Shown: in pieces, positions 44,051-52,879 of the stretch
Layout of the letters: each line of letters begins with the position of its first letter
Position numbering within the stretch: the first letter of the stretch is position 1
Source of the DNA: Prevotella lacticifex
Lineage (GTDB): Bacteria; Bacteroidota; Bacteroidia; Bacteroidales; Bacteroidaceae
Assembly: GCF_019973375.1 (NCBI RefSeq)
Contig: NZ_BPTV01000001.1
Coordinates: 2,598,387-2,662,386, forward strand
Direction of reading: 5' to 3'
DNA length: 64,000 bases
Translations under genes and position numbers: made by a program
The notes under the pieces: generated by a model
Told to the model about the DNA's origin: nothing
The model's database searches: none
Seen by the model: only the letters and a program-made list of their open reading frames with translations

Positions 44051-45751
44051 TTAGAAGTTATAGTTGTACGACAGTGTGAAACCTTTCGACTCCGGAACAT
44101 AACGGCAGACACCACCGGAACAGTTGTAACCGGCACGCGTGCGGCCCCATCCGAGCTGGAAACGATGAGCTCCGAGGTTATAGGTCACATAAGTCTGCCA
44201 GTAGTGGGCATTGGTTACACCGCAGTTGTACTCGTCAGAGACGGTGAACATCCAATGCGGAGCCACGGAAAGCTCGGCAAGAGCGAAAGCCCAGTCGGCA
44301 TCGTCGTCGGCAGTGGTGAGATACTGTAGCTCGGTGCGCAGCTTAGTGTCGCGGGAGAGGTTGAACAGCAGGTCGGCAATGAAGATATTGGAGTGAATCA
44401 TACCACCCTCACCCTCGACAACCGTCTTGTTGTAGAACTGATTCATGTACATGAGATGCATCTTGAAGTCGCGGGTGATACGCTTGTCCAACTGTACGTC
44501 AATATCCTGATAATATGTTCCTCCGCCCCATTTCCAGAACGAGGAGCCGTAACCCTTTGTGCCCACACCGGTATGATAAGTCGGAACATTGGTTACCGGC
44601 TGAAGTTGACCGGTGGACAAAGGCTCAGAGTTCAATAGCAGTCCGTGCTCGCTTTGGTCGATACCATGAACATGAGAGAAGTTGATTTTCAGTTGCGTAC
44701 CATACTTCCCACCCAGAGCAGTGTGCCTTCTGAAGGTATAGCCGAGCTGAGCCTGGTAGGCCCACTCGCCGGCAGGATGAGTGGCATAAGGATAGAGGGC
44801 CGCGAGCGCATAGGTCTGGTCCTCGGTGAACGCCGGCAGGTGGTTGATCATCGACGACGTGCCGGTCATGCTGCGACGCGAGCGGAACGAGAAATTATCC
44901 GACCGCTTGGCCTGCAGCAACAGTGACATTCCTTTACGGCTGTATGATCCAGAAAGCATGGCCACATAACCTTTTCTATATATATAGCCATTGTCGAACG
45001 ACGGGTCCTGTGTTTTCTGAGCGTACTCGGCGAGGATATTGAACGGTCCCTTATTCAAGTTCACCCGGGCATCCCAGGCGTTGACATTCTCCGGGAGGTT
45101 CAGACGATGACTGGCATCGACCATCAGCAGGTCGTCGTCAGCCTTCTCATGCTTGTTGACCCATGAGCCACCAAGAGTCAGATAGGTGCCGCTCTGCTGC
45201 AGGGCATGGAACCACTCGTCGAGGCTCAGCTCCAAGTCGGCACCCGACACCCATGCGTCGTTGTGAGCCCAATAGCGGCGCTGCTTGCCGCTCAAGGCCT
45301 TGAGACGGACGCCACTGAACGGATTGACGACAAGACGCGCACCCAAGATAGAGTTGTCGATGCCAAGGGAGCGTTCCTCGTAAGTACGGAAGATGAACCC
45401 GGAACCGAACTGATCATAGAAATTACCAAGCGTCAGCTCAGCCTTGTTCAGCTTGCCCTTCACATAGAAGAACGGCACTCCCCATCCTTTGAAATCCTTC
45501 TCGAATCCTGGAAGCGGATGCTCAAGGTATTCGAAGCGGGCACCGGCATCAACATACTTGCTCTGAAGAGCCAGGTCCACATAGGTATTGGTACGAAAGT
45601 CCTCGTGCGAACCATCGGCCTGCTTGCCGGTGGGCACGAGCATATCGGACTGTATGCTGCCCGACAAGGTGACCCTATTATTTGTGGAGTCGTTTTGGGC
45701 AAACGTTGGCAATGCAGCCATCATTGCCGCAAACAGTAATGTCGTTCTCAT
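44051..45751 (-). CDS. DUF6029-like outer-membrane beta-barrel protein
   Basis: 566 residues. Signal peptide TLLFAAMMAALPTFAQ. The rest is made of alternating polar/aromatic strands (VPFFYVKGKLNKAELTLGNF, YVAMLSGSYSRKGMSLLLQA, KMHLMYMNQFYNK) and ends with aromatic residues (KGFTLSYNYNF), as outer-membrane barrels do. The match to DUF6029 is from memory of proteins encoded beside Omp28 and TlpA. A role in exporting or anchoring the Omp28 lipoprotein is a guess. Its ATG follows the tlpA stop without a gap. Confidence 0.72.
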   Translation of the reverse strand: MRTTLLFAAMMAALPTFAQNDSTNNRVTLSGSIQSDMLVPTGKQADGSHEDFRTNTYVDLALQSKYVDAGARFEYLEHPLPGFEKDFKGWGVPFFYVKGKLNKAELTLGNFYDQFGSGFIFRTYEERSLGIDNSILGARLVVNPFSGVRLKALSGKQRRYWAHNDAWVSGADLELSLDEWFHALQQSGTYLTLGGSWVNKHEKADDDLLMVDASHRLNLPENVNAWDARVNLNKGPFNILAEYAQKTQDPSFDNGYIYRKGYVAMLSGSYSRKGMSLLLQAKRSDNFSFRSRRSMTGTSSMINHLPAFTEDQTYALAALYPYATHPAGEWAYQAQLGYTFRRHTALGGKYGTQLKINFSHVHGIDQSEHGLLLNSEPLSTGQLQPVTNVPTYHTGVGTKGYGSSFWKWGGGTYYQDIDVQLDKRITRDFKMHLMYMNQFYNKTVVEGEGGMIHSNIFIADLLFNLSRDTKLRTELQYLTTADDDADWAFALAELSVAPHWMFTVSDEYNCGVTNAHYWQTYVTYNLGAHRFQLGWGRTRAGYNCSGGVCRYVPESKGFTLSYNYNF

Positions 45752-46240
45752 TTACTTGACCAATTGCTTTACTTTATCGTAGAGTTCATTCTCTGCTCCT
45801 TCGGTGTAACCATTGTGCTGGAAGACCACTTTGCCATCGGCATCGCAGACAACAACGAAAGGAATCATCTGACCACCGAAAGCACGACGGAAGTCGCTGT
45901 TAGGGTCAAGGAGGACATCGTAGTTCCAGCCTTTCTGCTCCACCAGCGGGCGAACCTTATTGATATTCTGTGCCTGGTCGATACTTACGGCATAGATTTT
46001 CACGCCGGTCTCCTTCTGCCAGTCCTCATAGACCTCGCTGATGGCGTCGAGCTCGCGGTTGCAGGGCTTGCACCATGTGGCAAAGAAGTCGATGATAAAC
46101 GGTTTGCCGTTGTTGCGAAGGGTATCGGTACTCACCGTCTTCCCGTCGATATCACGAAGTGTTACCTTCGGAAGTTGAGCCTGCGCAGTGCAGACAAAGC
46201 CACAAAGCATGACGAGCATGCTGGCAATAATTTTTCTCAT
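45752..46240 (-). CDS. TlpA-like thioredoxin-fold protein, exported
   Basis: 162 residues. Signal peptide IIASMLVMLCGFVCTAQAQ, then a thioredoxin fold of the TlpA/ResA type: LPKVTLRDIDGKTVSTD, FIIDFFATWCKPCNRELDAI with the active site WCKPC, AVSIDQAQNINKVRPLV and the cis-Pro segment GGQMIPFVVVCDADGKVV. It probably reduces or exchanges disulfides in periplasmic or outer-membrane proteins. The CxxC-bearing Omp28 lipoprotein encoded in the same operon is the natural candidate partner. Confidence 0.87.
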   Translation of the reverse strand: MRKIIASMLVMLCGFVCTAQAQLPKVTLRDIDGKTVSTDTLRNNGKPFIIDFFATWCKPCNRELDAISEVYEDWQKETGVKIYAVSIDQAQNINKVRPLVEQKGWNYDVLLDPNSDFRRAFGGQMIPFVVVCDADGKVVFQHNGYTEGAENELYDKVKQLVK

Positions 46241-46266
46241 GATTATAATCCTTTCTTTTTACGCTG

Positions 46267-46297
46267 CAAAATTACAAAACTTTTAATAATTACGCAA
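46267..46297 (-). promoter_or_regulatory. Promoter of the tlpA-DUF6029-omp28 operon
   Basis: On the minus strand: TTG (46295-46297), exactly 20 bp, TAATTTTG (46267-46274), 26 bp ahead of the tlpA start. Confidence 0.75.
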
Positions 46298-46319
46298 TAA
46301 TATTCACTTTTTTACATCA

Positions 46320-46602
46320 ATCTAAAGCCAAAAATATTGGGAAGGGTAATATAAGACCGGAATCTACGATATAAAATGTAACATCTATGATACAATAGCT
46401 TATATTTGCCCACATCGGCCGGAAAATCATCTGCTGGTGGCGGACGACCGATACCGTTAAAATTTGTATATCCGCAGGTTGCGTTCGGTCGTAAGGACTG
46501 CACCCTGCATAACTCCTCTGCCCACAGCAAATGGTTATACAACGAAAGCCCCCAAAGGTCCGTTCGTAATAATGTTGGTTTCAGTTGATTCTTATTTCAG
46601 TG
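46320..46602 (-). other. Candidate orphan transcript (ncRNA or short peptide), no recognised gene
   Basis: A strong minus-strand promoter (46603-46634) would start a transcript here. The stretch contains ACGACCGA/TCGGTCGT complementary arms around a 32-base loop (about 46444-46494) and an open frame (46312-46542, start TTG) without family resemblance. The plus strand also has a -7-like TATATTTG at 46401-46408. A structured RNA or a small unknown protein is possible; I cannot decide. Confidence 0.35.
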
Positions 46603-46634
46603 CAAAGGTACAAAATATTTTTCCCGAAAGCAAA
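46603..46634 (-). promoter_or_regulatory. Strong promoter without an assigned gene
   Basis: On the minus strand: TTTG (46631-46634), exactly 20 bp, TACCTTTG (46603-46610) followed by CAC, a near-ideal Bacteroidetes promoter. The next recognised minus-strand gene (tlpA) starts 360 bp away and has its own promoter. Confidence 0.68.
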
Positions 46635-46801
46635 TTCCAGGGGTATAGAAAGGGGGCTATATGTATGTTGTGGTATATCAGCGGCTTACAGGGGCAAATT
46701 CCGAATAATCATTTTGTTTTCCAATATACGGGGCGAGTCAGGAGTGCGTTCACAGTCATTGGAGCAGAAAGCCTCACTGCCGGAAGATACCTAAATCGGC
46801 A

Positions 46802-46848
46802 CCGGTCCCCACCGTCAGCTGCTGCGAACAGATGACCGTGAGGACCGG
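46802..46848 (-). terminator. Hairpin downstream of the 619-residue Omp28-like gene
   Basis: CCGGTCC/GGACCGG (46802-46808 with 46842-46848) continued by CAC/GTG and GTCA/TGAC with mismatches between. It lies 124 bp past the stop at 46972 and ahead of the orphan promoter, so it probably separates the two transcripts. Confidence 0.5.
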
Positions 46849-46971
46849 ATGATATGAGAATGGCGCTCGTTCTACCTCAAAGAATACACCTGCCTATACA
46901 TTATATATATAATATGTATATGACTGTCCCTTTCGGGATGATGCTTACGAGGAGACGATCCTCCGAAAATA

Positions 46972-48831
46972 CTACTTGACTACTACCTTGAACGTCTTAC
47001 CGTTCGACAGCCGGACGATATTCAATCCCTTCTGCGGCTGACAGAGTCGCTTTCCGTCGATAGAATAATACTCGCGAGCCACAGCAGTTGCATCGGCATT
47101 GGCATCATCAATACCCTTAATACCGGCGGCCTCATCAGAATAGACATTGCTCTTCAGAGCGTTGACGACATGGCCCGTGGTGGTATCGATGAGCAGGGTA
47201 ACGACATGGAGTTTCGACTTGTCCTGGATGATGGCGTTGCGGGAAGTGTTAAGCGACTGAGCCAGATCGAAAGTATATGTGTAGTTCACCGGCTGCATGG
47301 CAACGACGCTCGATGGCAGACTGCCATCGATATACGACTTACCAGACCATCCGCAAACGACAAAGTTGAATGTCAGTCCGGAGATTGTGCTGCCACCGTT
47401 GACAAACTCTTTCATATCGTCATCAGGGTACGTAGTTTCACCAGAGTAGTAGTTGCTCTGGTCCCAAGAGCTCTGATGAGCCGTATCGCCGGCCTCGGAC
47501 AGTCCGTCAGCGGTAAGGATATAAGCAAGCTGATAAGGGTTGTCTGAATTGTCGCCGGCAAAGGTGACTGAGGTCTTGACTTCTACCGACGACTGTGTGG
47601 CATCGGTGAAATAGGCCCTTGTGACAAGGTCGGCGGGAGCGAACTGCTTGTTGCACTCAGCATAAGTCTTGTCGATATTGAAATGGCCGTCATAGTTGTC
47701 GCCGCAATAAGCATCGGTCTCATAATAACGGTCTATCCACGCATCGGGGAATCCCGGTACATTGTTGGGGAAGTCAGCAGTGAACTCCATCGGGTCGCCA
47801 TTATGATATGACACGCCGACGAAATCATTGCCATAAAGCTCGTTCATGTGCTCGAGACCAACAAAACCACGGGGGCAGTAACCGCACCATGTGCCGGTGT
47901 ACTCCTCGAGGAGTGCCCGCTTTGTCGGCAACAGCTTATATACGTTGACGTTGCTTGTGAAACTCGAAGGATCAACATCCTTGCCGTTGACCTTCAACAA
48001 AGATACAGTCAAAGGATAAGTGCCCGCATCGGCGACAGCGGGAATCGCAAATGAGACGCTGCCGGTAGAACCCACATGTGCCTTGACAGGATCGGCGAGG
48101 TCGGCATGGACATTATTGCTGACTCCTGCTAAACTATAGGAGAAGTCGACAGAGCTGATGGCCGTGGAACCGCCGTTCTTTACGCTGAAAGTATAGTCCT
48201 TAGACAAATTAATCTGAGTATTGACATCACCGCCCGAGACGACAGTCGCCACATCGGGCTCAATACCATCCAACAGTACCTCCAGAGCCAGCTCGCAACC
48301 TAACGTCGAAGCGCGAGAACCCCATTTACGATAGGTTGACGTCGTATGCATATAGAGGTTGTCGTCGTCAGGGTTATTGGCTACAACTACAGGAATGACA
48401 GCCGTGGATTTTGCGTTGAGCGACAGCGAATAGCCCACATATACTCCGTCGGAGGTGATGGTGTAAGGCTGTTTGAACCTTATAGTAACCTTTCCGCCGG
48501 AAATGCTGGCGGTATCGGACTCGATATCGGGTACGTTGACCTTATTTTTAATTGTCAGCGTTTTCGACATAAAGGCCACGGCTGTACTGTCGATGCCGGT
48601 AATATCGGAGTTCATGGGGATGACGATGCCCTTTACAGTTTTGCCGACCAACGCCGAATTCGTCAGATGGATGGCTACATCATAGTTCTCTTTCTTTCCC
48701 GTTCCGAAATAACTCAGTTTCTGCGATCCGTCATAAGGACCATAGGTAGCCTCCTGAGCCGAGACGCTGACCGCCCCAAGCACAAGACCGAAGGCCGTGA
48801 ACGCAATCTTGTGTAAAGTATTTATCTTCAT
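46972..48831 (-). CDS. Secreted Omp28-like protein with CxxC motif and sorting-type tail (paralogue)
   Basis: 619 residues from MKINTLHKIAFTAFGLVLGA, with a signal peptide ending SVSAQ. N-terminal beta-rich domains (to about 300) precede LLEEYTGTWCGYCPRGFVGL (about 305-325), VGVSYHNGDPMEFTADFPNN and GFPDAWIDRYYE, the same layout as the 654-residue protein at 40489. The tail reads REYYSIDGKRLCQPQKGLNI then KTFKVVVK. The thioredoxin-like CGYC and the 'F/V-D-A-W/S-C-M-I-D-R' loop are shared by both paralogues. Probably surface-bound; the substrate is unknown. Confidence 0.75.
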   Translation of the reverse strand: MKINTLHKIAFTAFGLVLGAVSVSAQEATYGPYDGSQKLSYFGTGKKENYDVAIHLTNSALVGKTVKGIVIPMNSDITGIDSTAVAFMSKTLTIKNKVNVPDIESDTASISGGKVTIRFKQPYTITSDGVYVGYSLSLNAKSTAVIPVVVANNPDDDNLYMHTTSTYRKWGSRASTLGCELALEVLLDGIEPDVATVVSGGDVNTQINLSKDYTFSVKNGGSTAISSVDFSYSLAGVSNNVHADLADPVKAHVGSTGSVSFAIPAVADAGTYPLTVSLLKVNGKDVDPSSFTSNVNVYKLLPTKRALLEEYTGTWCGYCPRGFVGLEHMNELYGNDFVGVSYHNGDPMEFTADFPNNVPGFPDAWIDRYYETDAYCGDNYDGHFNIDKTYAECNKQFAPADLVTRAYFTDATQSSVEVKTSVTFAGDNSDNPYQLAYILTADGLSEAGDTAHQSSWDQSNYYSGETTYPDDDMKEFVNGGSTISGLTFNFVVCGWSGKSYIDGSLPSSVVAMQPVNYTYTFDLAQSLNTSRNAIIQDKSKLHVVTLLIDTTTGHVVNALKSNVYSDEAAGIKGIDDANADATAVAREYYSIDGKRLCQPQKGLNIVRLSNGKTFKVVVK

Positions 48832-48880
48832 AAGCAAACCTCAAATAAAAATGTTTATGTTGTAACGACTGATAAAATTC

Positions 48881-48908
48881 AAAAGGCAGGACTATTGTCC
48901 TACCTTTT
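48881..48908 (-). terminator. Terminator of the 600-residue secreted protein gene
   Basis: AAAAGG-x-AGGAC pairs with GTCCT-x-CCTTTT (48881-48892 with 48897-48908). The odd pair is a G-U wobble only in minus-strand RNA, so it belongs to the transcript ending here, 26 bp past the stop. Confidence 0.75.
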
Positions 48909-48933
48909 ATTAATTATCTGAGTCTCAGGCCGT

Positions 48934-50736
48934 TTACTTCTTTAAGACCTTCGTACCCTTCTTTGTTCCGTCAGCGTAGGTCACCTCCTTGATGTAGAGA
49001 CCAGCCTGCTTAGGCGCAGCCACGCGGCGACCGCTGAGGTCGAAGTAAGCCACACTGCTGACTCCCGACTCGTTGCCCTCGAGGGCATTGATGCCGGCGG
49101 CATCATGCTGCTCTACGAGACTGTACCACACGAGGTTAGAGTGACGGAGCTCACCGGCTCCATTGTAGAACATCTGCACGCCGACACTGTCGATGTCGTT
49201 AGTATCGAAGTAGATATACCAGTAATGTTTGGCTCCGTATGCAGCTATGTCCATACCGTCGGTATAGCTGTAAGGAATATTCACCGAGTCGGAATAGTTG
49301 AAGTATTCATATCCCTCGTCCTCCGTAAGTGCATACGGCGTTTCGGGGTCGTCGCTCGTATAGAGGTTATAGTAAGCCTTATCGGTGTTCAGTGGCTTTC
49401 CGTTGGTGTCGAACTGTGGAAGAGTGAATGTCACGGCAGCGTAGCCCTGCGTGTTGTATGTCTCATTAACAGCCGTGATCACAGGGTCGGCAGGAGTAGC
49501 TGCGACTTCCTTCCAAGGCTCAAATCCGACCTCATCGTATGTTGCGAGATAGTAAACCTTGCTTGGCGAGCCGTTGACTATGAACGACGTACTGTCAGGA
49601 GCCTGCAGCGATTTGGTTGCCGCATCGTAAGCCAACTCCAGTTTGTCAGCAAGAGAATATGAGCGTACCTTGTCGACCTCACCATAATACGCATAATATG
49701 AGGAATCCAGCTCGACGGTATATGTAGCCGGCTCAAACCACAGGTGGATGTTGTCAGTAGTATCGGCACCTATATACTGAGGCTCGAAGGTAGCCTTTCC
49801 GTCCTTAATGACGCCCTTAATCCATGACGAAGAATCCTTCGTGGCAGGGTTGTTGACGTATATCGTATCGCCGTCGAAAGCAACATCGACAAGAGCATGA
49901 GCGGTATCCCTTGTCTCGACGAAGCCCTGACCAATGTCGTAAGCACTGTAGGTAGTGTTGCTCATGGCGTAAGTAGCCTTCTTAGCGGCTGCCGGGAGCA
50001 CCGTCTTGTGGTAAGTGTTCGGCGTGACTCTCTGCGCGCCGTCGAGATAACCGTACCATGCACCGTCGGCATCGGTAAGTCCGATAGCTGCCGAGGGGAA
50101 TCCTGAAGCGTCGTAAACCGAGTCAGCCATAGCCAACACACCGTCCTTATAAGTGAAATAGGCATCAGAGCCAGCGGCTGTAGTGTCGGCAACATAAGTC
50201 GAGCCATTCGACTCGGAAGTTGACAACTTAACGTGTGTGGCATAGAATGTCTGGCCATCCTGCTCATAGATAGGCTGTGGGAGATGCGCCACGTACGTGC
50301 CGTCAGCGTTTTTGTCTATCCTGAGCCATGTGTTAGTAAGGAATCCATTGAACGGATTCTTCAAGAAGATTGCGTCGTCAGTCTCGACATACGTTCCTAT
50401 AGAGTTTGAATAATTTGCAGCCATGATATTGCCCCAAACAGAAAGGGTGGAGAAACCACTACGCAGGTCGGCAGCATGGAGGGTGCCCTCGGGCTGCGAC
50501 GAAACGATATCGTCGTAAACCTGAGTCTTAGCTACCGACAGCTGACCGTTGGCACCTGCCGATGCGGGAAACTGCCGCGCCGTCAGACGGGAGGCTTTGA
50601 CCATGCCGGCCACCTTCCCCGACTTCTGCAACGCCGACAAGCGCGCTTTGGTTAATACCTGCTGAGCGTTCTGAGCAAATGCCGAACCACCGGAAAGTAA
50701 TGCGGCTGACAAAGCGAATAAGTAAATCTTCTTCAT
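48934..50736 (-). CDS. Secreted surface protein with sorting-type tail, function unknown
   Basis: 600 residues from MKKIYLFALSAALLSGGSAF, a signal peptide ending FAQ; the frame upstream of 50736 is non-coding leader. The body has no cysteine motif or catalytic signature that I recognise; it is rich in Tyr, Asp and Thr, with repeated beta-type segments (TYTVELDSSYYAYYGEVDKV, YWYIYFDTNDIDSVG). The end SVAYFDLSGRRVAAPKQAGL then YIKEVTY and GTKVLKK is a variant of the tail on its neighbours. A promoter of good quality precedes it and a terminator follows, so it is monocistronic. Confidence 0.7.
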   Translation of the reverse strand: MKKIYLFALSAALLSGGSAFAQNAQQVLTKARLSALQKSGKVAGMVKASRLTARQFPASAGANGQLSVAKTQVYDDIVSSQPEGTLHAADLRSGFSTLSVWGNIMAANYSNSIGTYVETDDAIFLKNPFNGFLTNTWLRIDKNADGTYVAHLPQPIYEQDGQTFYATHVKLSTSESNGSTYVADTTAAGSDAYFTYKDGVLAMADSVYDASGFPSAAIGLTDADGAWYGYLDGAQRVTPNTYHKTVLPAAAKKATYAMSNTTYSAYDIGQGFVETRDTAHALVDVAFDGDTIYVNNPATKDSSSWIKGVIKDGKATFEPQYIGADTTDNIHLWFEPATYTVELDSSYYAYYGEVDKVRSYSLADKLELAYDAATKSLQAPDSTSFIVNGSPSKVYYLATYDEVGFEPWKEVAATPADPVITAVNETYNTQGYAAVTFTLPQFDTNGKPLNTDKAYYNLYTSDDPETPYALTEDEGYEYFNYSDSVNIPYSYTDGMDIAAYGAKHYWYIYFDTNDIDSVGVQMFYNGAGELRHSNLVWYSLVEQHDAAGINALEGNESGVSSVAYFDLSGRRVAAPKQAGLYIKEVTYADGTKKGTKVLKK

Positions 50737-50808
50737 AAGCGAATTGATTAATATGATTATAAACCTGAATAAATTTCCTCTGTTATCTAAATGCTTTCTT
50801 CTACAATG

Positions 50809-50840
50809 CAAAAGTATAGAATTAAAAGCAGACATGCAAA
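50809..50840 (-). promoter_or_regulatory. Promoter of the 600-residue secreted protein gene
   Basis: On the minus strand: TTTG (50837-50840), exactly 20 bp, TACTTTTG (50809-50816), with a 72-base leader to the start codon. Confidence 0.72.
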
Positions 50841-50924
50841 TTTTTCTTTATTTTATTTTATTTTTTATCGATATTTATTTGTTTCATAACCAGAAAACTG
50901 CATAATATAACAGCCGTCACATTA

Positions 50925-52370
50925 TTATATAAGCAGAAGAGGAATAAAAACGGGTTCACAAAATATATTTCGTTGTAGAAGCAAACTTTGTGCATTAGCC
51001 ATTTCCGCAATTTTAGACAAATCAGAAAACTTTCGGCACGGATTTTTGTCTATATAGTCAAGCAATTTGTCATGATCTGTTAATCCAAACTTTTCTATTA
51101 TATGCTTTGCGTCTTGTTCTGTAAATTCAAGAGTACTTAAAATTTTTCGAATCTTATGAGCTATTTGCTGGAAGATTACTGTAGGTACAGCCTCTCCAAG
51201 ATTCTGCCGAATGTTCATCTCCTCTTTCTTCAGGAACGCTTCTTTCTCTTTAATTGGGAGAGCATTAAGTTGGTCAAATGGAATATCAGTCCATTTGAAT
51301 GAATCAGGAACTGACATCATCAGCATAATCTCACGAATGCTGAACACCCTATTATCCACAGGATGCACAGTGTTCTGACTTGCTAAAATGTCATTACGAG
51401 TATGAATGCAAGGAGCTACTTTGTCCCAGCACTGACGTGTATATTTGTCGCCATTCTTTCTCGCGTTATAAACAACGACACCATTCTTTACCGTGTGTGG
51501 TATTCTGTTGATATCCGTATTGTCAAAGGCTGACTGACCCTCCTTAATTTCAGAAATCCAAGCTTCCATACGTGGCGCATACTTTCTGAAATTGTGATAA
51601 ATGTCAGTTGGACAAACTTCTCCCATTTTTTTCAAAGATGGGAGATGACCGATAACCTGCCTTAGTGTCCTCTCTGGCTGTCTATCAGGGAAAACATCAT
51701 ATGGCGTTATTTCTTTCAAGTCTTTACGCACTCCAATAACAAGCGTACGAGTACGACTTGACGGGTTTCCAAAATCTTTAAAGTTAACGACTCTGTAGAG
51801 TATATTGTATTTGCCGCCAAGATTCAATTCAATTGCTTCCTTAATGACTTTATCCTTACCATCAACATCCGTGCATATTGACTTCAGAAAAGCACGGACA
51901 TTCTCAATAATAAAAAATTTTGGCTTTATCGCATCAACCATTTTGATTGACTCAACAACAAGAGAATTTCGCTTTAGCTCATCTTTCTTCTTGTGATTAG
52001 CAACAGACATTCCCTGACATGGTGGAGTGGCTATCAGTACATCTAAGTCCGTGACATTAAACGTATTCTTCCACAGATCAAGTTCTGCGAAAACCTTATC
52101 TTTTGTTTCCTGCGATGTCATATCACCGCAAATGTATCCGCTATTATAAGCACATTTGTTGTTGAATTTCTGAATTTTTAGGCGTCGTTCAAGGAGTTCT
52201 ACAGTAGCTATGCAGTAGAAGCCTTCCTCTTTAAAGCCATAGCAGCCTACCCCTGCGCTACTGAACAAACTAACATAAGTGCGCAGACCGTAAGGAGACC
52301 TTTTCTCCTCAACAATGTTTTCAACATCAATTGTGTCTGGTAATCTATATCTTTTATTTAGTTTGGGCAT
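50925..52370 (-). CDS. DNA (cytosine-5-)-methyltransferase
   Basis: 481 residues. Motif I is SLFSSAGVGCYGFKEEGF (34-51), motif IV TPPCQGMS with nucleophile C118, motif VI IENVRA (155-160) and motif VIII SSRTRTLVIGVR. Between VIII and the end are a variable target-recognition part and the NLGEAVPTVIFQQIAHKI block (motif X). The last stretch (LLLQRNIFCEPVFIPLLLI) is hydrophobic and ends abruptly, so the C-terminus may be truncated. GC is clearly below that of the neighbours, a sign of transfer. No restriction enzyme is encoded nearby, but a decayed XRE controller gene lies upstream. The target sequence cannot be read from the protein. Confidence 0.92.
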   Translation of the reverse strand: MPKLNKRYRLPDTIDVENIVEEKRSPYGLRTYVSLFSSAGVGCYGFKEEGFYCIATVELLERRLKIQKFNNKCAYNSGYICGDMTSQETKDKVFAELDLWKNTFNVTDLDVLIATPPCQGMSVANHKKKDELKRNSLVVESIKMVDAIKPKFFIIENVRAFLKSICTDVDGKDKVIKEAIELNLGGKYNILYRVVNFKDFGNPSSRTRTLVIGVRKDLKEITPYDVFPDRQPERTLRQVIGHLPSLKKMGEVCPTDIYHNFRKYAPRMEAWISEIKEGQSAFDNTDINRIPHTVKNGVVVYNARKNGDKYTRQCWDKVAPCIHTRNDILASQNTVHPVDNRVFSIREIMLMMSVPDSFKWTDIPFDQLNALPIKEKEAFLKKEEMNIRQNLGEAVPTVIFQQIAHKIRKILSTLEFTEQDAKHIIEKFGLTDHDKLLDYIDKNPCRKFSDLSKIAEMANAQSLLLQRNIFCEPVFIPLLLI

Positions 52371-52396
52371 ATTCTATTTATATTTTTCAGCTGCAG

Positions 52397-52647
52397 TCAG
52401 CAATGTATTGAATGCGAGTTCTTATTTTTTGTAACGACATCATTTACGTTATCTGTAAGCCACAAAGTTAGTAAAGTTTCTGCGTTTATCCCATTAAACG
52501 TGGCCAAAGAATACACTTGGCCAATAATAGCTTTCTTATCATCGTGCTCTAATATGTAGATGTATCTATATCAAGGATTTAAGCCAACTTCCTTTGTGGT
52601 AGGTTCGAGGCTCTACTGAGATTCTTACTCCTCCTTGCGAACGCCAT
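52397..52647 (-). pseudogene. Decayed XRE-type controller gene of the methyltransferase
   Basis: From an ATG at 52647 the minus strand reads MAFARRSKNLSRASNLPQRK-LA, a TAA, ILDIDTSTY and a TAG; a second frame continues LEHDDKKAIIGQVYSLATFN, then GINAETLLTLWLTDNVNDVV to a TGA at 52397. Joined, this follows the plan of the small HTH_XRE proteins that precede such methyltransferases in Bacteroidales ('NLPQRKLA..LDIDTSTYS.IE...ELLTLWLAD.V.DVV'). At least one stop and one frameshift inactivate it. It lies 26 bp before the methyltransferase gene. Confidence 0.68.
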
Positions 52648-52675
52648 TTGCCAATTTTGTCTTAACATTACTTGG

Positions 52676-52683
52676 CAAAATTA
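52676..52683 (-). promoter_or_regulatory. Possible -7 element of the methyltransferase unit
   Basis: TAATTTTG on the minus strand, 28 bp upstream of the decayed controller gene. The -33 region lacks TTG, so the promoter may be weak or was once activated by the lost controller. Confidence 0.42.
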
Positions 52684-52879
52684 CAAAGAATTATTGGTAT
52701 TAGCTAATATTTTTTGTTTTTTAAGATTGGTTCCTTTTTCTATTCTCTTTTTGTTCCAATTGTCACTCTTTGCTTTATACATTTATATACCCACAATATT
52801 TGTTGAGATTTTGGAGAACAGTAACAGCTTTGTACAGCTACCATACTCTGCTATCATTCGTATTAATCATTTGGAATAC

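Noticed and set aside
46406..46588. 60-codon plus-strand frame after a TATATTTG motif
   Set aside because: It would start with TTG inside the -7 element itself and has no family-like features; kept only as part of the orphan-transcript region.
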